Shown in pieces: positions 1 through 13,237 of a DNA stretch of 64,000 nt (position 1 is the first letter of the stretch; each line of letters opens with the position of its first letter). A model generated the notes under the pieces. The model had not been told where the DNA came from. It did not search any database and saw nothing but the letters and a program-made list of their open reading frames with translations. Source of the DNA: Megamerina dolium (taxonomy: Eukaryota; Arthropoda; Insecta; Diptera; Megamerinidae); contig OY978528.1 of NCBI GenBank assembly GCA_963854835.1, forward strand, positions 51,269,508 through 51,333,507. The letters are read 5' to 3'. A program made the position numbers and the translations under genes.

Positions 1-417
1 CAAGACAGAAGTCACATTTAAGAAGATTAATCACATTTGAGAGCAACTCTCAACCACATTTTTATGTCTGATATTCAACGAGTCAAGGATATATGTATGA
101 AGTTCGTGCCTCCTTTTGTAAAGCCCACACGAAGAAGTGGCAGAAAAGCCGTTATATTATTATTGAGCAGAGTCACCATCTTTCTGTTCAGACGATCAAG
201 TGATTGATCTAAAAATTGGTACATACGATTATTTTCATCCGAGAATACATGACATGAAAAGGTCACATATCTTCCATACATTTCCATGTGATTTCACTAC
301 ATTGCAAATTTGCACATAACCGTTGTTTTATCATATAACTGATACATTAGAACTTTGAAACAACATAAAAGAAAGAAATATTAATGAAATGAACATTTTT
401 TTTCTTAATCTGTTTGA
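1..417. other. Unassigned sequence at left edge
   Basis: AT-rich sequence with short open frames only. I recognise no gene, RNA or transposon here. Confidence 0.4.
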
Positions 418-432
418 TAATGTAATACCATT
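418..432. repeat. LINE target-site duplication, left copy (partner 1962-1976)
   Basis: The 15-base string TAATGTAATACCATT occurs exactly at both borders of the LINE insertion, as expected for target-primed reverse transcription. Confidence 0.85.
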
Positions 433-1961
433 ACCGAGTGGAAAATGCATCTGTATCTGGTGATCTCAGCTTACTGACGTCGAGCTTTATCTGTGTGGGA
501 CTTCTCTTGTTATTTGCGACACATAAACGTGTCGTCATAAGTCGGGTGTCATAGTTGAAACAGCCATTTTAAGGCTGAAGAACAACAAAGCTGCAGCTGC
601 TGATGGCCTGCCTGCCGAGTTGTTTAAGACCGGAGGCGATGACCTGCTCGCCTGCATGCACCAGCTTATAAGCAGAATATGGTCGGATGAAAGCATGCCT
701 GATGATTGGAGGCTCAGTGTTCTCTGTCCTGTACATAAAAAAGGAGACCCCACAATTTGCGCCAACTACCGTGGAATAAGTCTCCTGAGCATCGCATACA
801 AGGTTCTATCGAGCGTACTGTGTGAAAGATTGAAGCCTATGCTCCACAACCTGATTGGACCTTATCAGTGTGGCTTCAGACCTGGTAAATCCACTATCGA
901 CCAGATTTTCACACTGCGCCAAATCCTGGAGAAGAACCAAGAAAAACAAATCGACACACACCACCTATTTGTTGATTATAAAGCCGCTTTCGCTTTTCGC
1001 AGTGAAAATTGGGAAGGACCTCTCCACACCGTTTAGTACCGAACGGGGTTTCAGACAAGGTGATTCGTTATCGTGCGACTTCTTCAATCTTATTATGGAG
1101 AAAATAATACGAGCTGCTGATCTACGACATAATGGCACTATCTTCAACAAAAGTGTCATGCTGTTAGCGTATGCCGACGATATTGACATAATCGGCATGA
1201 ACACGCGAGCAGTCAGTGCAGCATTCTCAGAGTTGGAAAAAGAGTCGCGTCGGATGGGTCTCACGGTGAACGAGGGCAAGACGAAGTATCTAGTGTCAAC
1301 AAACAAAGAGTCCCGGCGTCTTGGACAGCACGTCACTGTTGACAACTACGCTTTTGAAGTAGTAAGAGACTTTGTCTATCTTGGAACCAGCATCATGAAC
1401 TGTAATGAAGTCAGCCTGGAGATCATGCGCAGGATAACTCTTGCTAACAGGTGTTACTTTGTGCTGAGTAAGCAATTGAGAAGTCGAGCCCTTATCGAAG
1501 AACGAAAACTACACTCTACAAGTCTCTCATCATGCCTGTCCTAACAAAAGGCGTTGAAGCCTGGACAATTTCCACCTCGGATGAGTGAATGCTTGGAGTT
1601 TCGAGAGAAAAGTCCAACGCAAGATCTTTGGACCTATTTGCGTTGGTGGCAAGATACAACCATGAGCTGTACGAGCTGTATGCCGATATTGACATAGTAA
1701 AGCGCATCAAAATCCAGAGGCTGCACTGGTTAGGTCATGTCGAGCGAATGGAAGAACACGCTCCAGCTAAGAAGGTGTTATATTCGGAACCCGCTGGAGG
1801 ACGACGCAAAGAGGAAGGCCTGACCTCCGGTGGAAAGACCAAGTACTGGAGAACCTGACGGCGCTTGGAATTTCTAATTGAACAGAGATGGCTGGCGAAG
1901 CATGTTATTTTCGGCCTAAATCGATATTCGGTTGTTATGGCTACATAAGTAAGTAAGTAAG
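433..1961 (+). mobile_element. 5'-truncated non-LTR retrotransposon (LINE), reverse transcriptase broken
   Basis: The insertion is flanked by a 15-bp direct repeat, TAATGTAATACCATT, at 418-432 and 1962-1976. Its right end is a short (TAAG)n tail, so it integrated on the plus strand. From about 575 the reading frame has RT motifs: KNNKAAAADGLPAELFK, NYRGISLLSIAYKVL and GPYQCGFRPGKSTIDQIFTL. The frame then shifts and about 50 residues around the first catalytic Asp appear deleted (near 975-1035). It resumes with FRQGDSLSCDFFNLIME and the catalytic YADD (about 1171). A second frameshift precedes the C-terminal RLHWLGHVERMEEHAPAKKV. It cannot encode an active enzyme. The clade is uncertain. Confidence 0.9.
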
Positions 1962-1989
1962 TAATGTAATACCATTTATTTTTTAAATA

Positions 1990-2560
1990 TGAGTTGCATG
2001 CTTCATTCGATTAGACCAATTTTTGACCAGAATTTCCAATAAATTGTTTTGTCGTCATAAACCAATGACTTAACATAGTCCCATAAAAAGTAGTCAATTA
2101 CGTTAAATCGCCTCTTGTAGCCCCATCTTGTTGAAACCAAATTTTGTCGGTGGTTAGCTAATCAATTTCTGGTAACAAAAAGTCAGTTAGCATGGCTCAA
2201 TAACGCTCGCCATTCACCATACTTTCTCATGTCGAAAGAAATAAGGATCGATGATGCCGCCAGCGTGTAAACCAATTTTAATGATGTTATGGTGATTTTT
2301 TATTTTATGGTGATTCAATGACAGATTGGCGATTGTCTTCGATCCATATACTGCAATTTTGTATATTAATGTAAACGTTCAATCAGAAAATATGCCGACC
2401 ATAAAATGGACGATTTGCTCTATGAACTTGGCGCACAGAATTATTGTTTTGAAAATAAAATTGCACAATTTGGCAGTGTTGTTCTGGCGTTTATCTGATT
2501 CATAATGAAATGGCAAATATTACTGAACAGAAATGTCAACACAGTTTGACAGTTCTCATC
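1990..2560 (-). mobile_element. Relic of a DD41D-type Tc1/mariner transposon
   Basis: Read on the minus strand, about 2290-2220 gives LHAGGIIDPYFF. About 2195-2110 gives LTDFLLPEID followed by WFQQDGAT, which carries the second catalytic Asp. These blocks match the corresponding positions of the intact DD41D transposase at 6073-7158. The frame is broken by stops, and the segment leading to the third Asp is deleted. The borders are approximate. Confidence 0.65.
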
Positions 2561-3762
2561 TGTCAAACCATAGATATCCCTATCGAAAGATCTAATGCAG
2601 AAAAAAATAAACACCCGTTATATAGCTATCGAAATGAATTTTCGTCTTTGAAGTTTATCTTACCACAGAATTGTGGTTTTAGGAATTGTACAAAACCGTA
2701 TAAAAACAGGAGCAACGTCCATACAAACTAATGTTCCCAAATGTATGTTTTGTAAGCTGAAACTCAGCGCAAATTTACTACTTCTTAGGCATATTCAAAA
2801 ATGAGCTACATCGGATAAAACCATCCATATCTCCCATACAAACTTATGTATCCGTACGCACGTTTTTCGACCTTGCACACAAAAATATAAAGTTATCGAA
2901 CTGAAACTCTGAAATTTTGCGTTCAAATCTATTAAGTTATACTCGTAGGACTGAAATATAGCGAAATTGTATGATTGGATGAAAACTATGTCTGTTCGCA
3001 GTACAAAATTATTGTTATTTTTGTCGAAAACCTAGAGGCACCGTTGGAAATAAAATGGATCAGAAAAACCAAAGGAAATGAAAATATACAATAATTGGAT
3101 TCTACTTCCTTAGACTAAAACGCATTTACTTGAAATTTATTCGTTGAATGCATTCACCCATTCAAAGGCATAATGGGGTGTGTGACAATGATAATGGAAA
3201 AAAGAAAATTAGAGAGCCACAAAAGTAGGAATCATTTGAAGAAAGTGTGCATAGATGAATGCCGGCTAGTCAGACATCGGCCAATACATGGATAAACACA
3301 GAGAGGGGCAGAGTGCTAGCTGTAAGCACAAAATCGTGTCTAATTAATGTGATCATGTAGACGACAATGCAACAACAACAAGAACAACAACAAATCACTA
3401 ACAACATATGACTTGAATGTACATAAACTGCTCATCTACAGTCACATTTTAATTGCTTCTTTGTTGCTGTTACGAGCATTGTTGTTGTGTTGTTATATTA
3501 TTTTGTTTTTTTTTCAGCTGTTTTTACTGATTTCACAATTTTATTGCCCAAACATTTTTTATTGCTTTGTATGGTTTGTGTGGTCTAAAAAAATCTTGTG
3601 TTTTCTGGTACCATCACATCCCGTACTGTCTATGTCCAAGAGGTACATCATTTTTATTGCAATGCGACACGCGCTTCAGCACGATCCATTCAATGGTGAT
3701 GGGCCGTGTGCCAAATTTTACATATGGCTGTATAAATATGTATAAAGAAGGGTGTTTCTTAT
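2561..3762. other. AT-rich intergenic DNA with repeat-like stretches
   Basis: From about 2740 to 3060 there are phrases such as catacaaactta that resemble the degenerate repeat at 56450-57000. Around 3370-3400 there is an (AAC)n tract. The longest open frame here (3413-3745) is hydrophobic low-complexity without family resemblance, so I do not call a gene. Confidence 0.4.
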
Positions 3763-3770
3763 GTTCGGAT

Positions 3771-5347
3771 AGCGTATGCAACTAGCTCTTGACATCACAC
3801 AAGATTGGTGTCAAGAGAAAGAACTTTCGATAAACCCTAGCAAAACGACGTTAGTACCCTTCACGAAGAGGAGGAAGTTGAATTTAGGGATCTTAAAGTT
3901 AGGTGAAACAGAACTAACACTCTCTGAGGAGATGAAATATTTGGGAGTAATCCTGGATAAAAAACTCTTACTTGGAACAACCATTTATCATACATCACTT
4001 GCTTCGCTTGCCAAAGGCTGTATGGTAAAACATGGGGACTACGGCCTAAAATGATGGCGTGGTCTTACAAAACTGTAATAGTACCAATGATCACCTATGC
4101 CTCTCTGGCATGGTGGCCGAAGGTAAATCAAATTAGGACTCAGATGATCCTTAACAGGATTCATCGAATAGCCTGTTTGAGCGTAACGGGAGCGATGAGA
4201 GCTAGTCCCACAACAGCTTTAGGAATAATCACAGGTCTCAATCCTCTACATCTTGTGGTTAAGAGGACAGCAGCCAGTGCAGCCATACGGTTTTCGAACT
4301 CTATTCACCTGAAAGAAGGTAACCTAAAAGGGCACATTTAGATTCTAGACGTAGTCTGGAATTCAAAGGGCCTCACGGTCTGACAGGATGGATAAAAAAT
4401 TTATATTCTTGATGATCGCTCAGCGTGGAGAAACAACGAAATATTTCTAGATAAGGGCTCACAGTTATGGTACACTGATGGCTCCAAAATGGAAGATGGC
4501 AGTGCTGGAGCGGGAATTGTAGGGCCAAATTTCCGGAAGGCAATTGCAATGGGAAAAATAGCTACCATTTTTCAGGCGGAGGTCCACGCCTTAGAGCTAA
4601 CTGTCACAGAATGCCTACGTAGGGGCACTCTAGGAACCAACATATGCATTCTATCGGACAGTCAGGCAGCTCTAAAATCACTAATGAATTTCTCGTTCCA
4701 ATCTAAGTTGGTTCGGGAATGCTTTGAACTCCTCAACACCCTAGCAAAGAGGAACTCTGTGACTCTAATATGGGTACCGGGACACGAGGGGCATGCAGGA
4801 AATGAAATGGCAGATTTACTAGCCAAAAAGGGCGCAGACACTCCTTTCATAGGCCCAGAACCCTTCTGCGGGGTAAACAGTAGTTTCATGAACAACTTAA
4901 TATGTGAAAAGGAAAAAAGTAGTCTAACCGATTACTGGAGAGCCCAAACAGGCATGCGGCAGTCGAAAAGATTCATTGATCCTGAACATATTAAGATTTA
5001 TACTATCTTGAACCCCAGCAGAAAAGACATCAAACTGTACACTGAAATATTAACAGGTCATTGTACACTTAATTATCACATGACGAAAATAGGTGTGGTA
5101 AACAACGATCTCTGCCGACTCTGTCTTGAAGAGCAGGAAACAGCAGAACACGTTCTTTGCAATTACCCAGCTGTGGCTAGACGCAGGCAATGGATTCATA
5201 GTTCCCAGGGACCTAGTTAAAATCAATCCCACAGCAGTGACAAGATTTATAAATAGTCTTGAGATCTGCTAGTTAGAGAATAGGCTGCACAAAAGATCTT
5301 CAGGTCGCGGTGCATCAAAGCCTTAATAATAATAATAATAATAATAA
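3771..5347 (+). mobile_element. 5'-truncated LINE with RNase H domain and (TAA)n tail
   Basis: The element ends in (TAA/AAT)n at 5325-5347, and an 8-bp repeat, GTTCGGAT, lies at 3763-3770 and 5348-5355, a plausible target duplication. The plus strand holds the RT C-terminus (EKELSINPSKTTLVPFTKRR, MKYLGVILD) and thumb region (SYKTVIVPMITYASLAWWPK). A break near 4330-4490 precedes an RNase H domain (4489-5220). There ILSDSQAALKSL and IWVPGHEGHAGNEMADLLAK are diagnostic, followed by a CCHC-like knuckle (CRLCLEEQETAEHVLC). RNase H plus a TAA-type tail suggests the I/LOA group, which is an inference. Frameshifts near 4050 and 4340 make it inactive. Confidence 0.88.
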
Positions 5348-5956
5348 GTTCGGATGTTCGAGTTTTGGTAACCGGTATGCTGTTTTGTGGCACAACATTT
5401 AGATCAGTAAAGTAACTCTTTCTAAGAGACACTTTCACAATAATTCAATATTTGCTTTAAGTGCAATAACTCTCTACTCCCCATTTCATATTTAAGTTCT
5501 GAGATCTTCGAAGGATCACCCTTTTTTTTTTTCAGCTATATATATAACATAGTTTCATACTGAGTATGCACATAATTGCTTCATAATTCATCATATATTG
5601 CATTGTTAGGATTCTTTTCTTCTTGTAAATATGAAAATACCATATTATTTTCTTATTTGTGATATTTAATGAAAGATGAATTATGTTATGCTTTGTGTAT
5701 TTGTAGGTATATGTATATATGTAAATATATACCTCATACAAGTCCATATTTAATGTGTCATTTTATGTGGTAGTTATAACTGCACCAACAACAACTGCAA
5801 TGTAAATATGTACTTAATCCTTAATATACAATACAATTTTTTTTTATTTCCACCACCTGAAATTTTTGAAAAATTTCTCTTTCATTTTCAATGTCAAAGA
5901 ACAATGCTGATTGTGCTTTCTATTGAATGCTGACACGAAACCAAGCATATGAATGG
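5348..5956. other. AT-rich spacer
   Basis: Nothing recognisable beyond short poly-T and (TA) tracts. Confidence 0.5.
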
Positions 5957-5958
5957 TA

Positions 5959-7263
5959 AAGGGTTATCCATTTCGCGGTTTCAAAAGTATAGGGCTAGAA
6001 TTCGACATCTGTCAAACTGAGTTGTTAAAACAATTGCTTTCTTTTTCAGTTCAAAGTCTGACATTTGCGAAAATGGATCGCTTAACTATCGCACAACGCA
6101 CTAAAATTGTAAAAACCTACTACAAAAATGGTGATTCTGCCACAACCACATATCGTGCTTTAAGAGGAGATTATGGTTTACATAATCGTCCAACTACGCA
6201 AGCAATTGGCAAAATTGTGAAGAAATATGAAGAGACTGGATCGGTTACAGATATTGTAAGGCCTGTGCATCATCGTTTCGCTCGTACCACCGAAAATATC
6301 GCTGCTGTAAGTGAAAGTGTTGCCGAAGACCTGAATGTGTCGATTCCTCGTCGTTCTCAGGAATTAGGACTGTCTTACGGCACATTATGGCGTATTTTGC
6401 ATTTGGATCTACACCTACATCCATATAAAATCCAGCTCACACAACAACTGAAGCCAGCTGACCATTCACAACGTCGTAGATACGTCAAATGGGTGCTTGA
6501 ACAACAGGCGGTGGACGGCGATTTTTCGAACAAAATTTTCTTCAGCGACGAAGCACATTTCTCACTCGGTGGGTATGTTAACAAACAAAATTGTCGTATT
6601 TGGGGTTCTGAGAATCCTCAAGTAATTGAAGAGAGGCCACTACATCCACAAAAAGTCACTGCTTGGTGCGCTCTTTGGTCCGGAGGTGTGATTGGACCTT
6701 ACTTCTTCGAAAACGACTATGGAACGACTGTCACCGTCAATTCGGAGCGTTATTGTCATATGATAACCGACTTTTTTTTGCCTGCTATTGAAGAATACGA
6801 CTTAGAGAATATGTGGTTTCAACAAGACGGTGCCACATGCCACACAACTCGAGCGAATATGGCTTTATTGCAAGAGAAATTTTCTGGCCGAGTAATTTCT
6901 CGTCGTGGCGATATCAAGTGGCCACCAGGATCATGCGATTTGACACCGCTTGACTTTTTTTTGTGGGGCTACGCGAAAGACCGTGTTTATGCAGATAAAC
7001 CTTTAACTCTTGAGCACCTAAAAACCAACATTCGTCACGTTATGGCTGAGATTCCGCGCAATATGTGTCAAAAAGTGGTCGAAAATTACCTCAAAAGAAT
7101 CGATGCTTGCAACAATTCGCGTGGTGGTCATTTAAATGATGTAGTATTTCACACATAATTACAACGTTCAAACTTTATAATAAAAAAGAAATATCATGAT
7201 AAAAAATATTTTATATGTGTTTTATTTACATTTACTTTTAAAACCGCAAAATGGATAACCCTT
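5959..7263 (+). mobile_element. Complete DD41D (rosa-like) Tc1/mariner transposon
   Basis: The element is 1305 bp, flanked by TA at 5957-5958 and 7264-7265. Its ends form inverted repeats of about 31 bp starting AAGGGTTATCCATTT, with only a few mismatches. The single gene inside is open. Completeness suggests insertion more recent than the other transposons in this window. Confidence 0.95.
6073..7158 (+). CDS. DD41D Tc1/mariner transposase, intact 361 codons
   Basis: The enzyme should bind the inverted repeats and cut and paste the element at TA sites in the nucleus. I take the ATG at 6073 (MDRLTIAQRTKIVKTYYKNG) because the longer in-frame start at 5953 lies outside the left inverted repeat. 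The N-terminus carries two helix-turn-helix regions (residues about 1-115). The catalytic residues are Asp in FFSDEAHFSL, Asp in WFQQDGATCHTT and Asp in CDLTPLDFFLWGY. There are 41 residues between the second and third Asp, which defines the DD41D group (rosa type, first described from Ceratitis rosa). A pre-catalytic block GGVIGPYFFEND is also typical. No stop or frameshift interrupts it. Activity is not proven. Confidence 0.93.
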   Translation: MDRLTIAQRTKIVKTYYKNGDSATTTYRALRGDYGLHNRPTTQAIGKIVKKYEETGSVTDIVRPVHHRFARTTENIAAVSESVAEDLNVSIPRRSQELGLSYGTLWRILHLDLHLHPYKIQLTQQLKPADHSQRRRYVKWVLEQQAVDGDFSNKIFFSDEAHFSLGGYVNKQNCRIWGSENPQVIEERPLHPQKVTAWCALWSGGVIGPYFFENDYGTTVTVNSERYCHMITDFFLPAIEEYDLENMWFQQDGATCHTTRANMALLQEKFSGRVISRRGDIKWPPGSCDLTPLDFFLWGYAKDRVYADKPLTLEHLKTNIRHVMAEIPRNMCQKVVENYLKRIDACNNSRGGHLNDVVFHT

Positions 7264-7265
7264 TA

Positions 7266-7976
7266 CTTACGTAGATACAATATAAATGTTTAACAAATAA
7301 AAGAAAACTTCCGCATTCCGATATGATCGGTGAGTGGCGATTAGATGCATACTGTGCAATAAATTTTTTATGACAACAAGCACAGAAATCTGTGTACGGT
7401 GAAAATATATGAATGCGATAGCAAACTTTAGCCGGTGGTTGTTCCAACTATTAGCATTTTTTTATGGTCTCAAATCTGTCGCCCTTTTTTTTTTTTTTTT
7501 TTGAAATTATTGTATGTTTATGAAAACTTTCCCATGGGTATGGACATACATAGATGGTTTGAAAAATGTTCTAATGCTATATAATAGAGACATGAACCTT
7601 TGCCAAAATACAATAGAATATAATACCAATTTGAATTTGTTAATCCTCTTTTTAGTTTGACAAATTTTATGCTTGTATTTTCAACGATCGACAAAGAATT
7701 TCACAAAAAAAAAAAAAAAAAAAAAAAATGAGAGCCTTGGTTCTGCTGATATTACTGTGATTTTTGTTCGGACATCATCTGAAGGGCGCTATTAGTCGTA
7801 GAGTTCTTTCATAGGCTTTTCTATGGCAAATAGTAATTAGTGGGAAAATTACCAATCAATGATTATTTTTAATGGTTTATTATTATAACGTTAATAATGA
7901 AAAATTCGTTATCTTTTCAGCAATCAAAATAAATATATTTTCGATTCGATTGCTTTTTCTAAATTCTAAAAAATCT
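7266..7976. other. Intergenic DNA with poly-T and poly-A tracts
   Basis: Contains T-rich (about 7484-7502) and A-rich (about 7706-7729) homopolymers, otherwise AT-rich sequence with no recognised feature. Confidence 0.5.
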
Positions 7977-7978
7977 AG

Positions 7979-8275
7979 TGCCATAGCTCAGTAATTAGTG
8001 CGATGGCATTCTGATCTGAAGGTCGTGTGTTCAATTCCCGGCTGAAGCATAAATTTAATATCAAATCACCGTTCTTCCGAACCGTGCCACCTATCGGCAA
8101 TCAATTGGTTATTCCTCCGGCAGTAACAATTTACCATGGAAAAGCTTCTAAAAGAACTCTGTGATAAAGCTCAGAAAAGATAATGTATAAGGGTTCGACC
8201 GTTTGGAATTGGCTAAAATAAGTAGACCCCTTCTAGTACTGTCCAAAGAGAACTTCGGGGCTTATAAGTGCCACA
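7979..8275 (+). mobile_element. tRNA-derived SINE, copy A (tail type 2)
   Basis: The head ccatagctcagtaattag (A-box-like) and tgtgttcaattccc (B-box-like) form a tRNA-like RNA polymerase III promoter. The shared body follows: cggcaatcaattgg, ccggcagtaacaattt, aagaactctgtgataaagct, aataagtagacccctt. The 3' end is cggggcttataagtgcca, shared with copy E but not with copies C and D. A T-rich stretch follows. Confidence 0.82.
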
Positions 8276-9516
8276 TATTTATTTGTTTTTTTTTTTTTTT
8301 TCTAAATTCCATTAACTACAATAATTAGTCCTAATGCTTAAATGACCTTGAATTTTCGAGATTTTTGCTTCTATGAAATCATATAAAATTTATGTTGAAG
8401 ACGTACATTAGGTCGGATCAATTTGTATGGGCGCCAAAAAGTAGATAAATCGTTTAGTAAAAACGGTATCTATGGATAATTCTAAGCATATTCGCCTAAG
8501 AAACCATATGTCTAAAATTTACTTTGACCTTCCGCATTTCGACAAGACGATATTGCTACCCATAAAAATAAAAAATTAAAAATATTCATAAATAGCATGA
8601 TGGGCTAAGGAAGGGATATTTGATACAGGAACAATTAAAAATATTGGTATGCCAAAATGTTTGAAAAATTATAGAATGGTTTGGACGAAAAATCATGTTC
8701 CTAGTGGCAACTCTATGAACGTAGTGTTGCCCATCGTATTTTTCTATCACTGAAAAAAAGTAACAAATTTTAGCTTTAGTAGAGTAATTTTTGAAAATAT
8801 TAATCTTCATATATCCTACTTTGAAGAAAAAATATTTGTATTAATATTATAATAAATAAATATAAATTAATATTTTAAACTTGAAAACAATTTTTTCATT
8901 TGTTTATCACCATATTTTGCTGAAATAAAGTGAAAATATTAATTTCTTTTAGTCTTATTTATTATGCTTTTAGCTGAGAAGGTAACACTTGGAAGATTTC
9001 ATCATACCCAAGGACGAACTTAGACTCTGCGAATTCATCGAAGGAATTGGGCTAAGAAACATACAAGTCCACGAAGGGGACACAATAGATCGTATAGGTC
9101 GCAATGTAACATCCCCCAACGATAATAATAAACATCATCCAATATCGCTTTGATTTTCTTTAGTGTATTGTATTGAGTATTAAGTTGGGTTATTTGGGGG
9201 GGACTCACTTAGAACAGGGGTTAACCCATTTATATTGAAAACCATGCCGAGCTTCAAGTCATGTTTAATAGATTTCCTAGCTACAATACAGCTGGTCTAG
9301 TGATGTTACATTTGAGTGAAGTGATAGTCTAAGTCGGTCGTTTTGTGACTGTGTATTTCCGGCTCCTGTTTTTATCCATCACAATAGTCCGTCGGAACGA
9401 ACGTTCCGACTTTTATCTGGACTTCGATTTGTGTCTTACGTCTGAAGCTAGAAGACTCCAGTAATTTGAGAAAATGTGATATAAGACTCCACAAAAGCTA
9501 CTTCTGCCTGAAAGAT
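8276..9516. other. Intergenic DNA, no gene recognised
   Basis: AT-rich. A stretch at 8990-9110 translates openly (KDELRLCEFIEGIG) and is followed by a segment bounded by TGTAACATC and GATGTTACA (9105-9312). This could be an LTR retrotransposon end, but no target duplication supports it. A short hairpin (GTCGGAAC, 4-nt loop) lies near 9391-9410. Confidence 0.35.
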
Positions 9517-9525
9517 ATGGTAACT

Positions 9526-9751
9526 TCTTCTTCTTTTATGTAGCCACTACAACCGAAAATCGATTTAGGCCGAATCTAGCATGCTTTGCCAACCAGATCT
9601 TTCCTTCTCTAGTTAGCGCCTGTTTAATATTCCAAGCGGTGACAAGTTCTCCATTACATGATCTTTCCACCGGAGGTTAGGTCTTCCTCTTCTGCGTCGT
9701 CCACCAGCGGGTTCCGAATATAACACGTTCTTAGCCGGAGCGTGTTTTTCC
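9526..9751 (-). mobile_element. Short 3' fragment of the LINE family seen at 433-1961
   Basis: The minus strand matches the 3' end of that LINE: ggacgacgca, cctccggtggaaagatcatg, cggcctaaatcgatttt and ggctacat. The tail of AAG repeats lies at the left end. A 9-bp direct repeat, ATGGTAACT, at 9517-9525 and 9752-9760 marks the insertion. It is 226 bp long and strongly 5'-truncated. Confidence 0.88.
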
Positions 9752-10079
9752 ATGGTAACTGCGAGAGATTAATAGAAAAATGCCCGACTTTCTAATTTGC
9801 AGCCGTCAGCAAAGAAGTGGATTGTTCGGGTTAATGTAAAATCTCATACGCCCAGTCTTGCTGTCGATATTCAATTACTCGCGGCATGTAATTCTAGTTC
9901 TGCAGAATAATTGTATATTCGCTGACATACGTGAACATCCTGAACTTGTTCTAAGTCTAATTGCCGATCACGCTGTTAGCTGTTTTTACTGAATATCTAC
10001 AGGAATCAGGTGTAGGACACTATTCAAAGAAGAAGCAATTACTGCTAGCAAAAAATGGTACGGAATAAAATTTTGACGA

Positions 10080-10830
10080 CACTAATTTCGAATAATTTAA
10101 AGTATTTTTTTAAGGGAACCAAAAAGAAATTTCTGATTTGAGCAAGCATATTTTTTAGTTTTATGATCATTAATTTTCTAGAGGAACTTTCTTCGAGAAA
10201 GAGGTTCAATAATTCGAAGGAAAAATTCGTGAGGAAGAATTAATGTAAGGATGAATCATGGTATTATTTGCCGGTTCATTTTGTATAGGAGCTCCTTAAG
10301 AGGAACCCTTTGGAGGAGGTATTGGTAAGGGAAAATTAATAGGAGTCGGATGATCATTTTACCGCCCTAGGATTCATGGTTCGCTATGGAAATATTTGTG
10401 GGTTTTGGATTTGCTTTTTGTATTTTAGTATGGTGGCCCCCGCAAAGGGATGATGACGGAGAATAAGTATGCTCAGGGGAAATATTTCAAAGGGATAAAA
10501 GGAAGTCGATTATACATTTTACTGTTCTAAAGTAGCAACCTGCACAGCTATATGATTATTTGTAGATTTTCACGCGTTTTTACGGTCATTTTCATCTCTA
10601 AAGGGGGAAAAATAGAAGATAAGTATTTTCAGAGAAAATATCGGTGGAGAAAATATCTGTAAGGGTGGATCCTGGGCAGTTATGGTATTATTTGTCGATT
10701 TTGAGGAGATTTTTCATTCAATTTGTAGGGCAGCCTCTTAAGGAGTCCAGATATGAAGTATGTAAGTATGTAGGAAATTTTGAAGGGGAAAACTTAAGGA
10801 GGGCTGGTGATACATGTCACCGTTCACTTT
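10080..10830 (+). repeat. Dispersed degenerate satellite-like array, locus 1
   Basis: Several diverged units of roughly 150-180 bp share the phrases aattaataggagtcggatgatcattttaccg, cctgggcagttatggtattatttgtcgattt and ttcattttgtatagg. The same phrases recur at 39880-40450 and 43780-44340 and, on the minus strand, at 47930-48400. No coding capacity is seen. Unit length and borders are estimated by eye. Confidence 0.5.
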
Positions 10831-11076
10831 AAGTTTGAGCCAAATGTTATTTGGTGTATTAGGCACACAAAAATAAGGATTATATGAGACAAATTTTCCC
10901 TTCAGAGTGTGTTATTAAGCCCTTACCCCAAATAATATATTTTAGAAAAGTCCAAATATGGAATGTAATTGTGCTTATTTGAGAAATAAACCAAATGTTA
11001 TAGTCCAGTCCTAGTAAAAATATGATCTACCTTAATATACACATTCCTACATAAAGTTGGCAATATTTTAGATTAA

Positions 11077-12368
<1,292 letters not shown>

Positions 12369-13237
12369 AGTGCTTCAAAAGTTTCCCGATTGAAGATTGA
12401 AGAAGAAGTCTTGCTCAATGCCGCCATATATGACATATTAGTGAATATTAAAGTTCATATCTTGAAACATTGAAAGAAAAATTGAAAAATAGAAAATGTA
12501 AAATATGTTGAATCGTTCCAAAACCTCTCTAAGTATGTTGGAAGAAGAATTTCATTGCCGCACGTAGCAATCGCTCTCGATAGTTGAAAGTCCGCTATCC
12601 GCTAGACAATCGAATAACGATCCTAAATCTCAATAGTCGTGCCGTAGGCTCACGACTGTGAGACAAACTGAAAATTGATGATCAAGAAATCAATTTAAGC
12701 CCAAGAAATGATAGAAGTGAGGAAAAAGCTGAAAAGAATGTTTGAAAATCACTCCAATCAATCTCAGTAAGAAGTTCGATGATCAAACATCAAGAATGCT
12801 GAGGTCGTCCAAAAAGTTTGAGAACAAAGAAAATACGAAGATTGCTCGAAGATTGGAATGACAAAGGAAAGGCACCGACAAGCGACCTGTCGTAACATAT
12901 TGCTCTACGCTTTTGACTATCGGAAGATCTGCGTTCGACCAACCACAGAGACCCAAACGTCATTAAAAAACATTGTTGCTGGAGATGGAATGTAATGTTA
13001 GTAGTATGATTCGGAAACAAAGCAACAAACTGTCATATCGAAGCTTGATAATGGATCTTTGCTGCAATTTTTGATGAACTGTGCGGCACTTTTTGTCCGT
13101 TAACCTAATTGTTTGTCAACAGAACGATGGTTCCGAGAGAGTAGACTTTTAAATTCACTAATATGTTAAGAGATGGCTCCACAATATAAAGCCACTAAAC
13201 ACCAACCAATCTAAAACCGGACACTTTGAAAGCACGC
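12369..13237. mobile_element. Degenerate mariner-like element, longer copy of the 17078-17450 family
   Basis: The left end, GCTTCAAAAGTTTC, is matched inversely near 13237 (GACACTTTGAAAGC). Both ends are followed inwards by related text: gccgccatatatgacatattagtgaat on the left and agatggctccacaatataa on the right. These correspond to the ends of the element at 17078-17450. No intact transposase frame remains, so the family is inferred from end structure only. Confidence 0.5.

Noticed and set aside
5953..6072. Longer N-terminus of the DD41D transposase starting at 5953
   Set aside because: The ATG lies outside the left inverted repeat. Residues before 6073 translate the inverted repeat and 5' UTR, and related enzymes begin at the MDRLT position.
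9105..9312. Possible solo LTR with TGTAACATC...GATGTTACA ends and an open frame before it
   Set aside because: No target-site duplication flanks it, no primer-binding site or polypurine tract is placed correctly, and the adjacent open frame matches no known LTR element protein.
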